This document shows positions 8,800 to 17,792 of a DNA stretch of 53,479 nt, piece by piece; positions within the stretch are counted from its first letter, which is position 1; each line of letters starts with the position of its first letter. The DNA is taken from NCBI GenBank assembly GCA_003314535.1, contig POSG01000022.1, positions 1 to 53,479 on the forward strand, read 5' to 3'. The notes under the pieces were generated by a model. That model worked only from the letters and a program-made list of their open reading frames with translations, ran no database searches and had not been told where the DNA came from. This DNA is from Geobacter sp. GTDB lineage: Bacteria > Desulfobacterota > Desulfuromonadia > Geobacterales > Geobacteraceae. A program made the translations under genes and the position numbers.

Positions 8800-8910
8800 T
8801 AATTATTTCAGGGGCATCCACCTCAACCGTGCCTACTCCGCCGTAGTCGCCTGGCTACGAAGGCCGGGCCTTTAGGGCACCTACTCCCTCAATGGAGAAG
8901 GGATAATATA

Positions 8911-8955
8911 ACCCTCTCCATCAAGGGAGAGGGTGGCTACATGCCGGGCGAGGGG
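8911..8955 (+). repeat. CCCTCTCC/GGGAGAGGG family repeat, single unit
   Basis: Hairpin CCCTCTCC-ATCAA-GGGAGAGGG followed by TGGC...GCCGGGCGAGGGG. Nearly the same as the right half of 11246-11354. Confidence 0.6.
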
Positions 8956-8969
8956 TGGTAAAAGGTCCT

Positions 8970-9028
8970 GTAGGGGCGCCCCCCTGTGGGCGCCCTTCTT
9001 GCGGGCAGGCGCGGGGGCCTGCCCCTAC
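8970..9028 (+). repeat. Paired GTAG...CTAC REP-like element (BIME-like)
   Basis: Left unit 8970-8995 is GTAG plus a GGGCGCCC hairpin identical to 1117-1142. Right unit is a GGGCAGGC/GCCTGCCC hairpin closed by CTAC at 9025-9028, the reverse complement of GTAG. The two units therefore face each other, as in bacterial interspersed mosaic elements. Confidence 0.6.
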
Positions 9029-9151
9029 TAAGGAAATACAAGGTCTAATTTCTAAAAATTTCGCAAGCAGCATGACCTCTTTAAGACATGGATCGGAAAC
9101 ATGCGCGAAATGTTTAATAATAGCACAGCCTCAAGAAACACCGCAACCCTT

Positions 9152-11203
9152 TCACCGTTTTTTCCCGCGGCGCCTTACGGCCGCGCCCGCTTTCTTCCGT
9201 TTCTGCGGCTGGCCGGCATTCCTGGAAGGAGTCTGCCCGGCCCACATCTTTTTGCGGCCCGCGTCTCTGCCCGGACGCCCCAACGGTGAGAACTGTAGCC
9301 TTCTCTTCTCCCGGCTTACCGCATCCACCCGCACCTGCAGCTTGTCACCGATGCGGAATGACCTGCCGCTCCGCTCCCCGACCAGGCTGTGCAGCTTCTC
9401 CTCCAGCCGGTAGTAATCGTCTCCAAGCGAAGTCACATGGACCAGTCCTTCCACCGGCAGCTCTGCCAGCTCGACATAGAATCCGTATGTGGCGACCCCG
9501 GTGACAAAGCCGTCGAAGACCTCTCCAACCCGGCTTTCCATGTACTCCAGCCTTTTCAGGTCCACTATCTCCCGTTCCGCTTCCATCGCGGTCCGTTCGC
9601 GCCTGCTGGTTTCCTCGGCGATCCCCGGGAGCACCTTCGCGAGCCCGCCTTTTTCGCGTCTCTCCAGGCTTCCCGACAAAGCACCCTTCAAAATTCGATG
9701 CACTACCAGGTCCGGATAACGCCTGATGGGAGAGGTGAAGTGAAGATAGCAGGGAGACGCGAGGCCGAAATGTCCCGTATTTTCAGCTGAGTAGCGCGCC
9801 TGCTTCATGCAGCGCAAGAGCAGCTCGTTCACCATTTTCTCCTCCGGCCGCCCCTCTGCCGACGCCAGAAGCCGTTGCAACTCGGAAGGGTCCACCCTGT
9901 CGCCCTTCATCCGGAGGGTGAAGCCGAACGCTTTTATGAAGTCCCTGAAGTCCCTAAGCCGCGCCGGATCCGGCGGTTCGTGGATCCTGAACAGGCAGGG
10001 CATGCCACGGTCTGCAAGATACGCGGCGACGGCCTCGTTCGCGGCCAGCATGAATTCCTCGATGATACGGTGAGCCAGGTTCCGCTCAGCCCTGGCCAGG
10101 GACTCGATCCGTCCCTGGAGGTCCAGAACTATTTCAGGCTCCGGCAGGTCGAAATCGATGCTCCCGCGCCGGCGTCTCTTTGCCGACAGCCGCAGGGCCA
10201 GTTCTTCCATCGTTTTCAGGTCGGCGGCCAGGTGACCATAATGTGCGATGGTATCGGGGTTGCCGTCCACCAGGATTTCCCTGACCGCCGTATACGTCAT
10301 CCTCTCGTCGCTGCGGATCACGCTCGGATAGAAAAGAGCCTCAACAGCATTGCCTTCCCTGTCGACATGCAACTCCGCCGTAACCGTCAGACGGTCCCGG
10401 CCCGGATTCAGCGAACATATTTCATTTGAAAGACTTTCGGGAAGCATGGGTATGCAGCGATCGGGAAAATAAACGGAAGTGCCCCGCCCGAACGCTTCCC
10501 GGTCCAAGGAGGAAGACTCTTTCACATAATGGGAGACATCCGCTATCGAAACCCTCAGCCTGATGACATCTCCATCAAGACGACGGACGGAAACGGCATC
10601 GTCGAAGTCACGCGCAGTTTCACCGTCAATGGTTATGGTAAGGTCACCCCGTAAGTCGGTGCGGCCTTCAAAATCCGCCGGCGCTGGTTCCCCGGCAACG
10701 GAATTCGCCTCGGCAAGCACATCGGGCGGGAATGCCAGGGGCAGGCCGTATTTCCGGGCAATGGTCAGCACCTCGGTGTCAGGGTCGCCGGGCCGTCCCA
10801 GCACCTCGACGATCCGGCCGAACATGCCCTGCCCCCCGGCGGGATAGGAGGTTATCTCTACCACGACCACCTCGCCATTGCGCGCCGTGCCTGTCTGGCC
10901 GCGGGGAACGGCCACCAGCCGGGAAATCCTCGGCTCGTCGGGGATGACGACCCCTCCGGCCCCATCATTCTCGAACCGGCCGACCAGTGCGGAGAAGCCA
11001 CGCTCCAGGGTCTGCACGATCCTGCCCTCGCGGCGGCCGGTCCTGCGTCCGGCCTCCACGCTCGCCACGACCCGGTCGCCGTGGAGGTTTTCCCGCAGGT
11101 AACGTGCCGGGATGAACAGGTCATCGCCCCCATCATCCGGGATGACGAAACCGTAGCCGTCCTGGTGGCAGACCAGCCTGCCTTTTATCGTGTATCGTGC
11201 CAT
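9152..11203 (-). CDS. rnr: Ribonuclease R
   Basis: Processive 3'-5' exoribonuclease that degrades structured RNA. 683 residues, shorter than E. coli RNase R (~810) by lacking the N-terminal helix-turn-helix. Domain order: cold-shock domains (about 1-150, KGRLVCHQDGYGFVIPDDGG), RNB catalytic domain with TIDGETARDFDDAV (about 210-223, the metal-binding aspartates), then the HFTSPIRRYPDLVVHR motif (about 490-505), an S1 domain (about 570-650, VGEVFDGFVTGVATYGFYVEL) and a basic Lys/Arg-rich tail. ATG at 11203 has AAGG nine bases upstream. Monocistronic by position; flanked both sides by repeat spacers, one of which carries the dispersed repeat copy B in its upstream region. Confidence 0.95.
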   Translation of the reverse strand: MARYTIKGRLVCHQDGYGFVIPDDGGDDLFIPARYLRENLHGDRVVASVEAGRRTGRREGRIVQTLERGFSALVGRFENDGAGGVVIPDEPRISRLVAVPRGQTGTARNGEVVVVEITSYPAGGQGMFGRIVEVLGRPGDPDTEVLTIARKYGLPLAFPPDVLAEANSVAGEPAPADFEGRTDLRGDLTITIDGETARDFDDAVSVRRLDGDVIRLRVSIADVSHYVKESSSLDREAFGRGTSVYFPDRCIPMLPESLSNEICSLNPGRDRLTVTAELHVDREGNAVEALFYPSVIRSDERMTYTAVREILVDGNPDTIAHYGHLAADLKTMEELALRLSAKRRRRGSIDFDLPEPEIVLDLQGRIESLARAERNLAHRIIEEFMLAANEAVAAYLADRGMPCLFRIHEPPDPARLRDFRDFIKAFGFTLRMKGDRVDPSELQRLLASAEGRPEEKMVNELLLRCMKQARYSAENTGHFGLASPCYLHFTSPIRRYPDLVVHRILKGALSGSLERREKGGLAKVLPGIAEETSRRERTAMEAEREIVDLKRLEYMESRVGEVFDGFVTGVATYGFYVELAELPVEGLVHVTSLGDDYYRLEEKLHSLVGERSGRSFRIGDKLQVRVDAVSREKRRLQFSPLGRPGRDAGRKKMWAGQTPSRNAGQPQKRKKAGAAVRRRGKKR

Positions 11204-11245
11204 ATGTGGATGCCTTTCAGCAGCGGATTCATCACAGTGCTATCC

Positions 11246-11354
11246 CCCCTCACCCGGCGTTGCACGCCACCCTCTCCCTCAAGGGCGAGGGTAGATAAAG
11301 ATGGTCATAACCCTCTCCATCAAGGGAGAGGGTGGCCGCAGGCCGGGTGAGGGG
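11246..11354. repeat. Head-to-head CCCCTCACCC repeat pair with 13-base perfect inverted arms
   Basis: CCCCTCACCCGGC at 11246-11258 is the exact inverse of GCCGGGTGAGGGG at 11342-11354. Each arm is followed inward by a CCCTCTCC...GAGGG hairpin, so two units face each other. Confidence 0.7.
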
Positions 11355-11465
11355 CGGGAAAAATGTCCGAAGGGCACATCCTGTGCCTGCCTTCACTTCA
11401 TAAGCCAACGAACCCAGTTTGTCAAACAATGTGTCAGCCCGAAAACTCCATCCGAACACTATGCA

Positions 11466-11679
11466 GTTTCCAGATCGGAAGGAGGGGATTTTTTGTCCTG
11501 GCAAGAAACTTTTGCCCGTAAAAGTTGACAGCGAAGGCTGACAAAATCAAGGGGTTGCGCGGAGGCATACTATAACACAGCCGGGGCGACAATCCAGCCT
11601 CACCGGATTGGACAGCAAGGGCTGCCCTTTAGGGTGAGGCCAGCGGCCGAATCAAAAAGCACCCTTTACGAATGGAAAC
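11466..11679. repeat. Dispersed ~210-base repeat, copy B
   Basis: Counterpart of 1227-1433. Compared with copy A it has an added piece that includes a 7-base hairpin (AACTTTT/AAAAGTT) and a CAGC/GCTG hairpin, and lacks ~30 bases further on. The core with CAATCC/GGATTG, CCTCACC/GGTGAGG and CAGC/GCTG complementarity is identical in the paired positions. Its right end overlaps an ATG (11672) that I do not accept as the start of the next gene. Confidence 0.65.
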
Positions 11680-11791
11680 AAGGTTGCCTCGGGGTATCCT
11701 TTTGTATACAATGGAATCCTCATCGATGCTTCCCGCAATTCGCCGAAGCCTTGAAAAACGCCTGCTTTCCAGCCTTGCAGAGGAGCCTTCC

Positions 11792-13978
11792 GTGTATCTG
11801 TACCGAATACCTGTTCTGATTACTATTCTGCTGATGTCCATATCCATCTCGAGCGCTTCCCTCTACCCGCTCGCTGACGACAACCTCGCCAAGGCAGGCC
11901 AGAGGATGAAAAAGAGGGATTACCGCGGCGCCAGGGATACGGCATTGAAAGCGGGAACAGGCCCGGCACGGGATCTGCTGCTGGGCATGTCGGCCTATCG
12001 TCTCGAAAAATGGGACGAAGCGGAACGGCTGTTGGCAGCTGCGGCCGATGGATTGCCGCTCCTGGGAGATTTTGCGCTCTATTACCGGGCTTCGGCGCTC
12101 AACCACCTGCTCCGCTACCGTGAGGCGCTGTCCCTTCTCGCAAGGCTCGAAAAAGATTATCCGGACAGCCCGCTCTTGAGGTCAGGCTGCTTTCTCAACG
12201 CGGAAACCCTGTTCCAGGACGGACAATTCCGTGCGGCACTCGAAACCTACCGGCATTTCATAGAGAATTACCCTGAGGGAAGCGACTCTCTCAAGGCGTC
12301 ATACAAAATTGCAGCCTGCATCGAAAAACTCGGGGATTTCAATGGGGCTGCAGCTGCGCTTCGGGTCCTCTGGCTGAAATACCCGGGCAGGGACGTTGCC
12401 AGGGAAGCGGAAGCGGATATCGAAAGGCTTCGCAAAAGCGGGGCCACTGTTCAGCCCTATACCGCAGAAGAAATGTTCGCCAGGGGAATCGCACTGCTCG
12501 ACCTGAAAAAGTACCGTGATGCGCTGGCGGTTTTTTCGTCCATACCGGCCGGATCCCTCCCGGAAAAATACCGGGGCAAACTGGCTTTCAAGTCCGCCAT
12601 GGCGCTCTACCTGTCGAAAAAGAACACGGAAGCCGAGCAGGCCTTCGCCCGCCTTGCGTCCCAGGAAAGCCCCTATCGTGAGTATGCCCTGGAGGCTTAC
12701 TACTGGCATGCCCGGACGCTGGAGCGACTGGGAAGGGACGAATCCGCCTGCGCGGCCCTGCTCAAGCTGGCGGAAACCAGGCCTGATTCTGACCTGGCGG
12801 ATGACGCGCTCTACCAGGCAGGCCTGATCCTGAACAAATCCGGCAACAAGAGCAAAGCGCGGGAAGTTTTCGACAGACTCCTGCGCACGTACCCCCATTC
12901 CAGCCTTTCCTCCAGGGTTCTCTGGGAAAGCGGGTGGAGCCGCTACCGGGCCGGCGACTACCCGGCCGCAGCCGACATGTTCGGCAGGTTGACCGACGAC
13001 GGCACATACCGGGAAAAAGCCCTCTACTGGCAGGTCCGTTCACTTGAGGCAGCCGGCTCCGGTGAATCGGCCCGCCGAGTCCTCGCGCATCTCCTGGACG
13101 AATATCCTACAGGTTTTTACGCGCTGAACCTCGAAAAAGAAAAGGGCCTCAATAGCGGAACAACCCCGTCCCTGGGCAGGAACATTCTTGCAACAATTCC
13201 GATTCCCCGGGGTTTCGAGCGGGCGAAATCCCTGATAAGCCTCGGCCTGCATGAAGAAGCCCGCATGGAAATCTCAGCCACGCGCAACCGCATTTCTTCT
13301 GGATCGTCAGGCATCATGGACATCGCACGCCTCTACCTGGCAATGGAAGACTACCGTTCCGCCATGCGCCTGTATTCCCAAAAGAACTCCGCGCAAAAAG
13401 CCGAACGGTCTCCTCAAACCTGGGCAATCCTCTACCCTCCGGCATTTGCCGAAACTGTCTCCAGGAATGCAGTCGACAACCGCATCAGCGAAAACCTGGC
13501 CTACGCCCTGATTCGAGCCGAGAGCAATTTCTTTGCCGAGGCCCGCTCGCCAGTAGGAGCTTTGGGCCTCATGCAGCTCATGCCTGCCACGGCAAAGGAC
13601 ACCGCGCGGCAGATGCGGGAAACCGTGACCATACCGCAACTGACCATTCCCGAAGTCAACGTGAGAATCGGGACCCGTTATCTCAAAGGGCTTTTGAACC
13701 GTTTCAACGGGAACCTCGTTTCAGCGATCGCTGCCTATAACGCAGGCCCCTCGCCGGTGCTCCGCTGGCGGAAAAACCTGTCCGGGCTCCGGGAGGATGA
13801 ATTCATCGAGAGCATCCCCTATGGCGAGACACGTGAGTACGTGAAGAGAGTCCTTGCCGGCATGGAAATATACCGCAGGCTCTATGGCGGCGAAGAACCA
13901 TCCTCCCTGGCCATGGCAGCAAAAGCGCCGGTGCAGGGCGGGTACTCTTCAGCTCAAGCATCCGCGTCCCTTCCCTGA
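11792..13978 (+). CDS. Secreted TPR-containing soluble lytic transglycosylase
   Basis: Cleaves peptidoglycan between MurNAc and GlcNAc with 1,6-anhydro products; periplasmic. I start at GTG 11792 because AGGAG lies six bases upstream and the protein then opens with a classic signal peptide (MYLYRIPVLITILLMSIS...); the longer open frame from 11672 begins inside a repeat and buries the signal peptide. 728 residues. About 30-480 is a helical TPR array (many YREALSLLARLEKDYP-like repeats), the Slt70 superhelix. C-terminal SLT domain: ALIRAESNF with catalytic Glu577, then GALGLMQLMPATA, and AAYNAGP. Layout matches Slt70/MltE-like family 1A enzymes. Upstream and downstream genes point to single-gene transcription. 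Confidence 0.9.
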   Translation: MYLYRIPVLITILLMSISISSASLYPLADDNLAKAGQRMKKRDYRGARDTALKAGTGPARDLLLGMSAYRLEKWDEAERLLAAAADGLPLLGDFALYYRASALNHLLRYREALSLLARLEKDYPDSPLLRSGCFLNAETLFQDGQFRAALETYRHFIENYPEGSDSLKASYKIAACIEKLGDFNGAAAALRVLWLKYPGRDVAREAEADIERLRKSGATVQPYTAEEMFARGIALLDLKKYRDALAVFSSIPAGSLPEKYRGKLAFKSAMALYLSKKNTEAEQAFARLASQESPYREYALEAYYWHARTLERLGRDESACAALLKLAETRPDSDLADDALYQAGLILNKSGNKSKAREVFDRLLRTYPHSSLSSRVLWESGWSRYRAGDYPAAADMFGRLTDDGTYREKALYWQVRSLEAAGSGESARRVLAHLLDEYPTGFYALNLEKEKGLNSGTTPSLGRNILATIPIPRGFERAKSLISLGLHEEARMEISATRNRISSGSSGIMDIARLYLAMEDYRSAMRLYSQKNSAQKAERSPQTWAILYPPAFAETVSRNAVDNRISENLAYALIRAESNFFAEARSPVGALGLMQLMPATAKDTARQMRETVTIPQLTIPEVNVRIGTRYLKGLLNRFNGNLVSAIAAYNAGPSPVLRWRKNLSGLREDEFIESIPYGETREYVKRVLAGMEIYRRLYGGEEPSSLAMAAKAPVQGGYSSAQASASLP

Positions 13979-14056
13979 CCGCAGGGGCTCTCCCCTGCGG
14001 TCGCCTCCTGCCTTAAGCATCCCCGGAAAGTTTCATGGAATGTTTTTTATTGCAAT

Positions 14057-14084
14057 TCAAACAAATGTTTGATACAAACGTTTG
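14057..14084. promoter_or_regulatory. Putative operator of the TetR-type regulator
   Basis: Two adjoining palindromes: TCAAAC-AAAT-GTTTGA (14057-14072) and CAAACGTTTG (14075-14084), repeating the same CAAAC/GTTTG half-sites, 50-80 bases before the regulator's start. This is the usual position and shape of an autoregulatory TetR-family operator. Confidence 0.6.
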
Positions 14085-14137
14085 CATCAAACTGGCTTGA
14101 CCCGCATTGTCCGGGCCGGCGGAACAAGGAAGCTGCA

Positions 14138-14830
14138 TTGCTGAACGAGGTCATATCAAGGAAGGTAACGGATCACGAACTCGGAGAAACCCGGAAACGG
14201 ATCCTGGAAACTGCGGCGCTGGTATTTTCCGAGCACGGTTTCGCCGCGACCACGGTCCGGATGATCTGCGGCCGGGCCAAGGTAAACCTGGCAGCCGTCA
14301 ACTATCACTTCGGCGGCAAGGAAAGCCTCTATCGCGAGGCCATCAGGCATGCGCGCCGCCGGGCATACGAAAGATTCCCCGTCAACTTCGGCCTGAGCGA
14401 AAATGCGGGCCCCGAAGAGCAACTTCATGCATTCATCCGGTCTTTCCTCCTCCGCACGTCCGGTGATGAGCGGAACCTGGGATTCGGCACGCTTGTCATG
14501 CGCGAAATGGTGGATCCCACCAGCGCCCTCGACATGATGCTGGATGAAGGGATCCTGACCCTTCTGGAACAGCTTGCCGGCATCGTCCGGGAACTTCTGG
14601 GCAACGCGCACGACCGGGAACTGGTCCTGATCTGCACCAGGAGCATCGTCAGCCAATGCCTGATCTTTCTGTTCAGCAGGTCGGTGATGGACCGGTTGGC
14701 GCCGGAACACAAATTCGATCCCGACGACCTGGAAGGCATATCCAACCAGATTCTCCTGTTCAGCATGAAGGCAATCAGGGGGATTGCCGCGGACCTCCAT
14801 AAACAGCCCGACTGTGCAGGGGTTCACTGA
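14138..14830 (+). CDS. TetR/AcrR-family repressor of the efflux operon
   Basis: DNA-binding repressor. I choose TTG at 14138 (MLNEVISRKV...) with AAGGA seven bases upstream, 230 residues; the frame is also open from a TTG at 14069, but that codon lies inside the operator palindromes. N-terminal helix-turn-helix: RKRILETAALVFSEHGF then TTVRMICGRAKVNLAAVNYHFGGKESLY, with the NYHFGGKE recognition region. The C-terminal ligand domain resembles CecR/DUF1956-type regulators, which control RND and MFS drug pumps. Stops three bases before emrB1, hence cotranscribed; likely senses a pump substrate. Confidence 0.9.
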   Translation: MLNEVISRKVTDHELGETRKRILETAALVFSEHGFAATTVRMICGRAKVNLAAVNYHFGGKESLYREAIRHARRRAYERFPVNFGLSENAGPEEQLHAFIRSFLLRTSGDERNLGFGTLVMREMVDPTSALDMMLDEGILTLLEQLAGIVRELLGNAHDRELVLICTRSIVSQCLIFLFSRSVMDRLAPEHKFDPDDLEGISNQILLFSMKAIRGIAADLHKQPDCAGVH

Positions 14831-14833
14831 ATC

Positions 14834-16369
14834 ATGACTGATTCCGCCAAGCAGGTGAACAAGTGGCTGATCACCCTGACGGTGATGATCCCGGCATTCA
14901 TGGAGATTGTCGACACATCCATCGCCAATGTGGCGCTCCCCCACATGCAGGGCAACCTGAATGCCGGAACGGACGAGGTAACCTGGGTCCTCACGTCCTA
15001 TCTCATCAGCAATGCCGTTGTCATGCCCATGACCGGGTGGCTGGCAAGGCTCTTCGGCAGGAAGCGTTTCCTCATTTCCTGCATCATCCTCTTCACTTTT
15101 TCTTCCCTGCTCTGTGGTATGGCGCCGAACCTGACAACCCTCGTGTGCTTCCGGATCATCCAGGGCGCTGCGGGAGGGGCGCTGATCCCCATGAGCCAGG
15201 CAATCATGCTGGAATCGTTTCCTCCGCGGGAGGGGGGAATGGCCATGGCCATCTTCGGCATCGGCGCAATGTTCGGGCCGGTGGTGGGGCCGACCCTCGG
15301 GGGATGGATCACCGACAACATGAGCTGGCGCTGGATCTTCTACATCAATATCCCGGTCGGCATCATCGCCGTCATCATGGCAAAGTACTTCATCTTCGAC
15401 CCTTCCTACCTGAAGCGGCACAAGGCCGGAATAGACTACCTGGGACTGGCGCTGCTCACGCTGGGAATCGGGTCGCTGCAGGTGGTGCTGGACAAAGGGC
15501 AACAGGACGACTGGTTCAATTCTTCCTTCATCATATTTTTTTCAATAATCTCGGTCATTTCCCTGGTCCTGTTCATCTACGCGGAACTGAAACACGAACA
15601 CCCGGTGGTAAACCTCAGGCTGTTCAAAGATTCCGCCTTCGCATCAGGGAACTTCATCATGTTCATGGTCGGATTCTGCCTGTACGGTTCTGTGGTGATG
15701 CTGCCGCTTTTCCTGCAGACGCTCATGGGATACAGCGCCACCATGGCAGGAATGGTCATGGCGCCGGGAGGGATCGCATCTGTTGTCGTAATGCCCATTG
15801 TGGGGGCATACATCCAGCGCCACAGCGGCAGGAAAATAATCCTTGCCGGCCTGGTCCTGGGAGCGGTATCCCTGTTTTTCATGCGGGGCTTCACCCTCCA
15901 GGCATCCTACTGGGATTTCATGTGGCCCAGGGTCATGCTCGGCGCGGCCCTCGGCATGGTCTTTCCGCCGCTGACACGGTATACCCTGGCCAACATCCCC
16001 AAGGTGGAAATGGGCAATGCCACCGGAATGTACAACCTGTTGCGCAACATCGGCGGGAGCGTCGGCATCGCCATTTCCGCGACCATGCTGACCCGGTTGG
16101 CGCAGTTCTACCAGGCGAACCTGGTGGGGCACGTGAATCCCTTCAATCCCCTTGCCCAATCCCGGCTCAGGGAACTGACGGATGCAGCCATGGTCCGCGG
16201 AATGGACGCGGTGACATCCCGGAAAGCGGCCTTGGGAATCATTTTCGCCGGGGTCCGCAAAGAAGCGGCATTGCTGTCATACAACTATATCTTCTGGGTG
16301 ATCGGGCTTTCTTTCCTCTGTATCGCCCCGCTCCTCTATTTCCTCAAGAGGCCCAAGCTGGCGGGATGA
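14834..16369 (+). CDS. DHA2-family MFS drug exporter, EmrB-like (copy 1)
   Basis: Proton-driven inner-membrane exporter of the 14-helix DHA2 family (EmrB/QacA). 511 residues. Family motifs: FMEIVDTSIANVALPHM in helix 1 (motif D1), GWLARLFGRKRFL in loop 2-3 (motif A), and motif C in helix 5, GAMFGPVVGPTLGGWI. Starts three bases after the regulator with no strong ribosome site, so translation is probably coupled. Works with the periplasmic adaptor EmrA and a TolC-type channel, both encoded immediately downstream. Closely similar to the product at 19035-20585 along the full length. Confidence 0.92.
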   Translation: MTDSAKQVNKWLITLTVMIPAFMEIVDTSIANVALPHMQGNLNAGTDEVTWVLTSYLISNAVVMPMTGWLARLFGRKRFLISCIILFTFSSLLCGMAPNLTTLVCFRIIQGAAGGALIPMSQAIMLESFPPREGGMAMAIFGIGAMFGPVVGPTLGGWITDNMSWRWIFYINIPVGIIAVIMAKYFIFDPSYLKRHKAGIDYLGLALLTLGIGSLQVVLDKGQQDDWFNSSFIIFFSIISVISLVLFIYAELKHEHPVVNLRLFKDSAFASGNFIMFMVGFCLYGSVVMLPLFLQTLMGYSATMAGMVMAPGGIASVVVMPIVGAYIQRHSGRKIILAGLVLGAVSLFFMRGFTLQASYWDFMWPRVMLGAALGMVFPPLTRYTLANIPKVEMGNATGMYNLLRNIGGSVGIAISATMLTRLAQFYQANLVGHVNPFNPLAQSRLRELTDAAMVRGMDAVTSRKAALGIIFAGVRKEAALLSYNYIFWVIGLSFLCIAPLLYFLKRPKLAG

Positions 16370-16502
16370 AAGGATTCGATACGCATTGACAGCCATTAGA
16401 CAATCCGTATAATGTCAGCCACTCCTGACCTGTTGGGAATCCTTGACTTTTGCCGACCGGCCGACATTGATGCACTACTCCGGATAATCACGGGAGAACA
16501 CG

Positions 16503-17771
16503 ATGACAAGAATATGCCTTATCGTCTTTTGCGCGACAGGGTTGCTGATCGGCAGGGCTGACGCGGACGTCCTCACGCTTCAGGACTGCCTGAAAAAAGC
16601 AGCTGCCGCCAACCATGAGCTCAAGGTGTCTGCGTATGACGAGAAGCTGGCTGCGCAGGATGTTGCGATCGCAAGAAGCGGCTATCTTCCCCGGCTCGAC
16701 CTCCAGGGAGGCTATACGATGCAGCAGGCGCCGCAGGCATTCAACATAATGGGCCTCTCCATGAAGACCCAGCAACAGGATTATGGCTTCCTTTCCATGG
16801 CCGCCGAACAGACCTTGTACGATTTCGGCCGGACGTCAGCCCGATACGACCGGGCGGTGGCGCTTCGCGATGCCGCGTCGCTGAACTACACTGCCCGGGA
16901 AAAGGATGTCTTCCTCCAGGTCGTCGAGGCGTACTACGGCATTCTCGAATACGGAAACTTTCTCAAGTCAGCGGAAGAGGAAGTTATCCAGATGACCGAT
17001 CATCTGCGGGTGGCCAGAAACCTCTTCGAACAGGGAGTTGTGACCCGCAACGACCTGCTCCAGGCCGAGGTCCAGCTTGCCAACAGCCGCCAGCGGAAGC
17101 TGGCCGAGGGCAACAGGCTGGCCAACGGATGGCTCTACCTCAACTACCTCACCGGGCAGCAGCCCGGATACCACGCCGACCTGGAAGAAACGGTCGGGGG
17201 GGAACGAACAGCCGGGGAACACGGCGGTTCGTTCGACCCTGCCAACAGGGCGGAAGTGAAAGCCCTCAGGCAAGGGATCCGCGCCGACGAACTGTCCATC
17301 CAGGAAGTCAGGAGCTACTATTTTCCTGAGATATTCGCCAGGCTTGGCATGGACTACCTGCAGAACAACAGGGTGACGGAGCAGACCATCCTCTCAGCTA
17401 CCGTGGGAGTCCGCATCAACCTGTTTGACGGCCTGGCGACCACGTCCCGTTATCGCCAGGCAGTTCAATCCCGCTCCCAGGCCGAAGAGAAGCTCCGCAT
17501 GACGGAAGCCCGGATCAGGCTGGAATACGAAACCGCGGACAACGATGCGCGAATAGCCCTTGAACGCATCAGGACCGCCGAGACGGCGGTCAAGTCCGGC
17601 GAAGAGAATCTGCGGATCAACAAGAACCGCTACCAGGAACATGTGGGCACGGCAACCGACGTGATCGACGCCCAGACCCTCCTCACCAGGACACGGACCG
17701 AATATCACCGGGCGGTCTTCGATTACCAGGTTGCGGTCGCACGTATCAAGAAAGCAAAAGGGGAACTGTAA
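16503..17771 (+). CDS. TolC-family outer membrane efflux channel
   Basis: Outer-membrane/periplasmic exit duct of the tripartite efflux pump. 422 residues starting at ATG 16503 behind GGGAG, with a signal peptide (MTRICLIVFCATGLLIGRADA). Two outer-membrane efflux protein repeats: LTLQDCLKKAAAANHELK near the mature N-terminus and long helical regions with VVTRNDLLQAEVQLANSR (about 180-197) and a matching GTATDVIDAQTLLTRTRTEY (about 380-400) in the second repeat. Twenty-one bases before emrA, in the same operon as both MFS exporters. Different from the second TolC-family gene at 52146. Confidence 0.9.
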   Translation: MTRICLIVFCATGLLIGRADADVLTLQDCLKKAAAANHELKVSAYDEKLAAQDVAIARSGYLPRLDLQGGYTMQQAPQAFNIMGLSMKTQQQDYGFLSMAAEQTLYDFGRTSARYDRAVALRDAASLNYTAREKDVFLQVVEAYYGILEYGNFLKSAEEEVIQMTDHLRVARNLFEQGVVTRNDLLQAEVQLANSRQRKLAEGNRLANGWLYLNYLTGQQPGYHADLEETVGGERTAGEHGGSFDPANRAEVKALRQGIRADELSIQEVRSYYFPEIFARLGMDYLQNNRVTEQTILSATVGVRINLFDGLATTSRYRQAVQSRSQAEEKLRMTEARIRLEYETADNDARIALERIRTAETAVKSGEENLRINKNRYQEHVGTATDVIDAQTLLTRTRTEYHRAVFDYQVAVARIKKAKGEL

Positions 17772-17792
17772 CCCGACTCCGGGAGGAACCAT

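Larger units (their letters stand above)
8800..9151. repeat. Repeat-filled spacer between rnr and tatC
   Basis: No gene. It contains a small hairpin with CGTAG/CTACG arms near 8840-8857, a CCCTCTCC...GGGAGAGGG unit (8911-8955), and a head-to-head pair of GTAG-tipped hairpins (8970-9028). The last ~120 bases before the rnr stop show nothing recognisable; no intrinsic terminator for rnr with a clear T-tract was found. Confidence 0.7.
11204..11791. repeat. Repeat-filled spacer between rnr and the lytic transglycosylase
   Basis: Divergent intergenic region. It holds a head-to-head CCCCTCACCC pair (11246-11354) and dispersed repeat copy B (11466-11679). In minus-strand reading a TATAGT hexamer within copy B (about 11565-11572) could be a -10 box for rnr, but the same place in copy A is less conserved. 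From 11680 to 11791 the plus strand is an open frame upstream of the chosen start; I treat it as leader. Confidence 0.65.

Noticed and set aside
11672-11791. Upstream start codon of the lytic transglycosylase at 11672
   Set aside because: Lies in the dispersed repeat; GTG 11792 has AGGAG and a proper signal peptide.
14863-16389. 508-codon plus-strand frame overlapping emrB1 in another frame
   Set aside because: GC-rich third-base shadow of a real MFS gene; low-complexity protein (His/Gly/Arg-rich).
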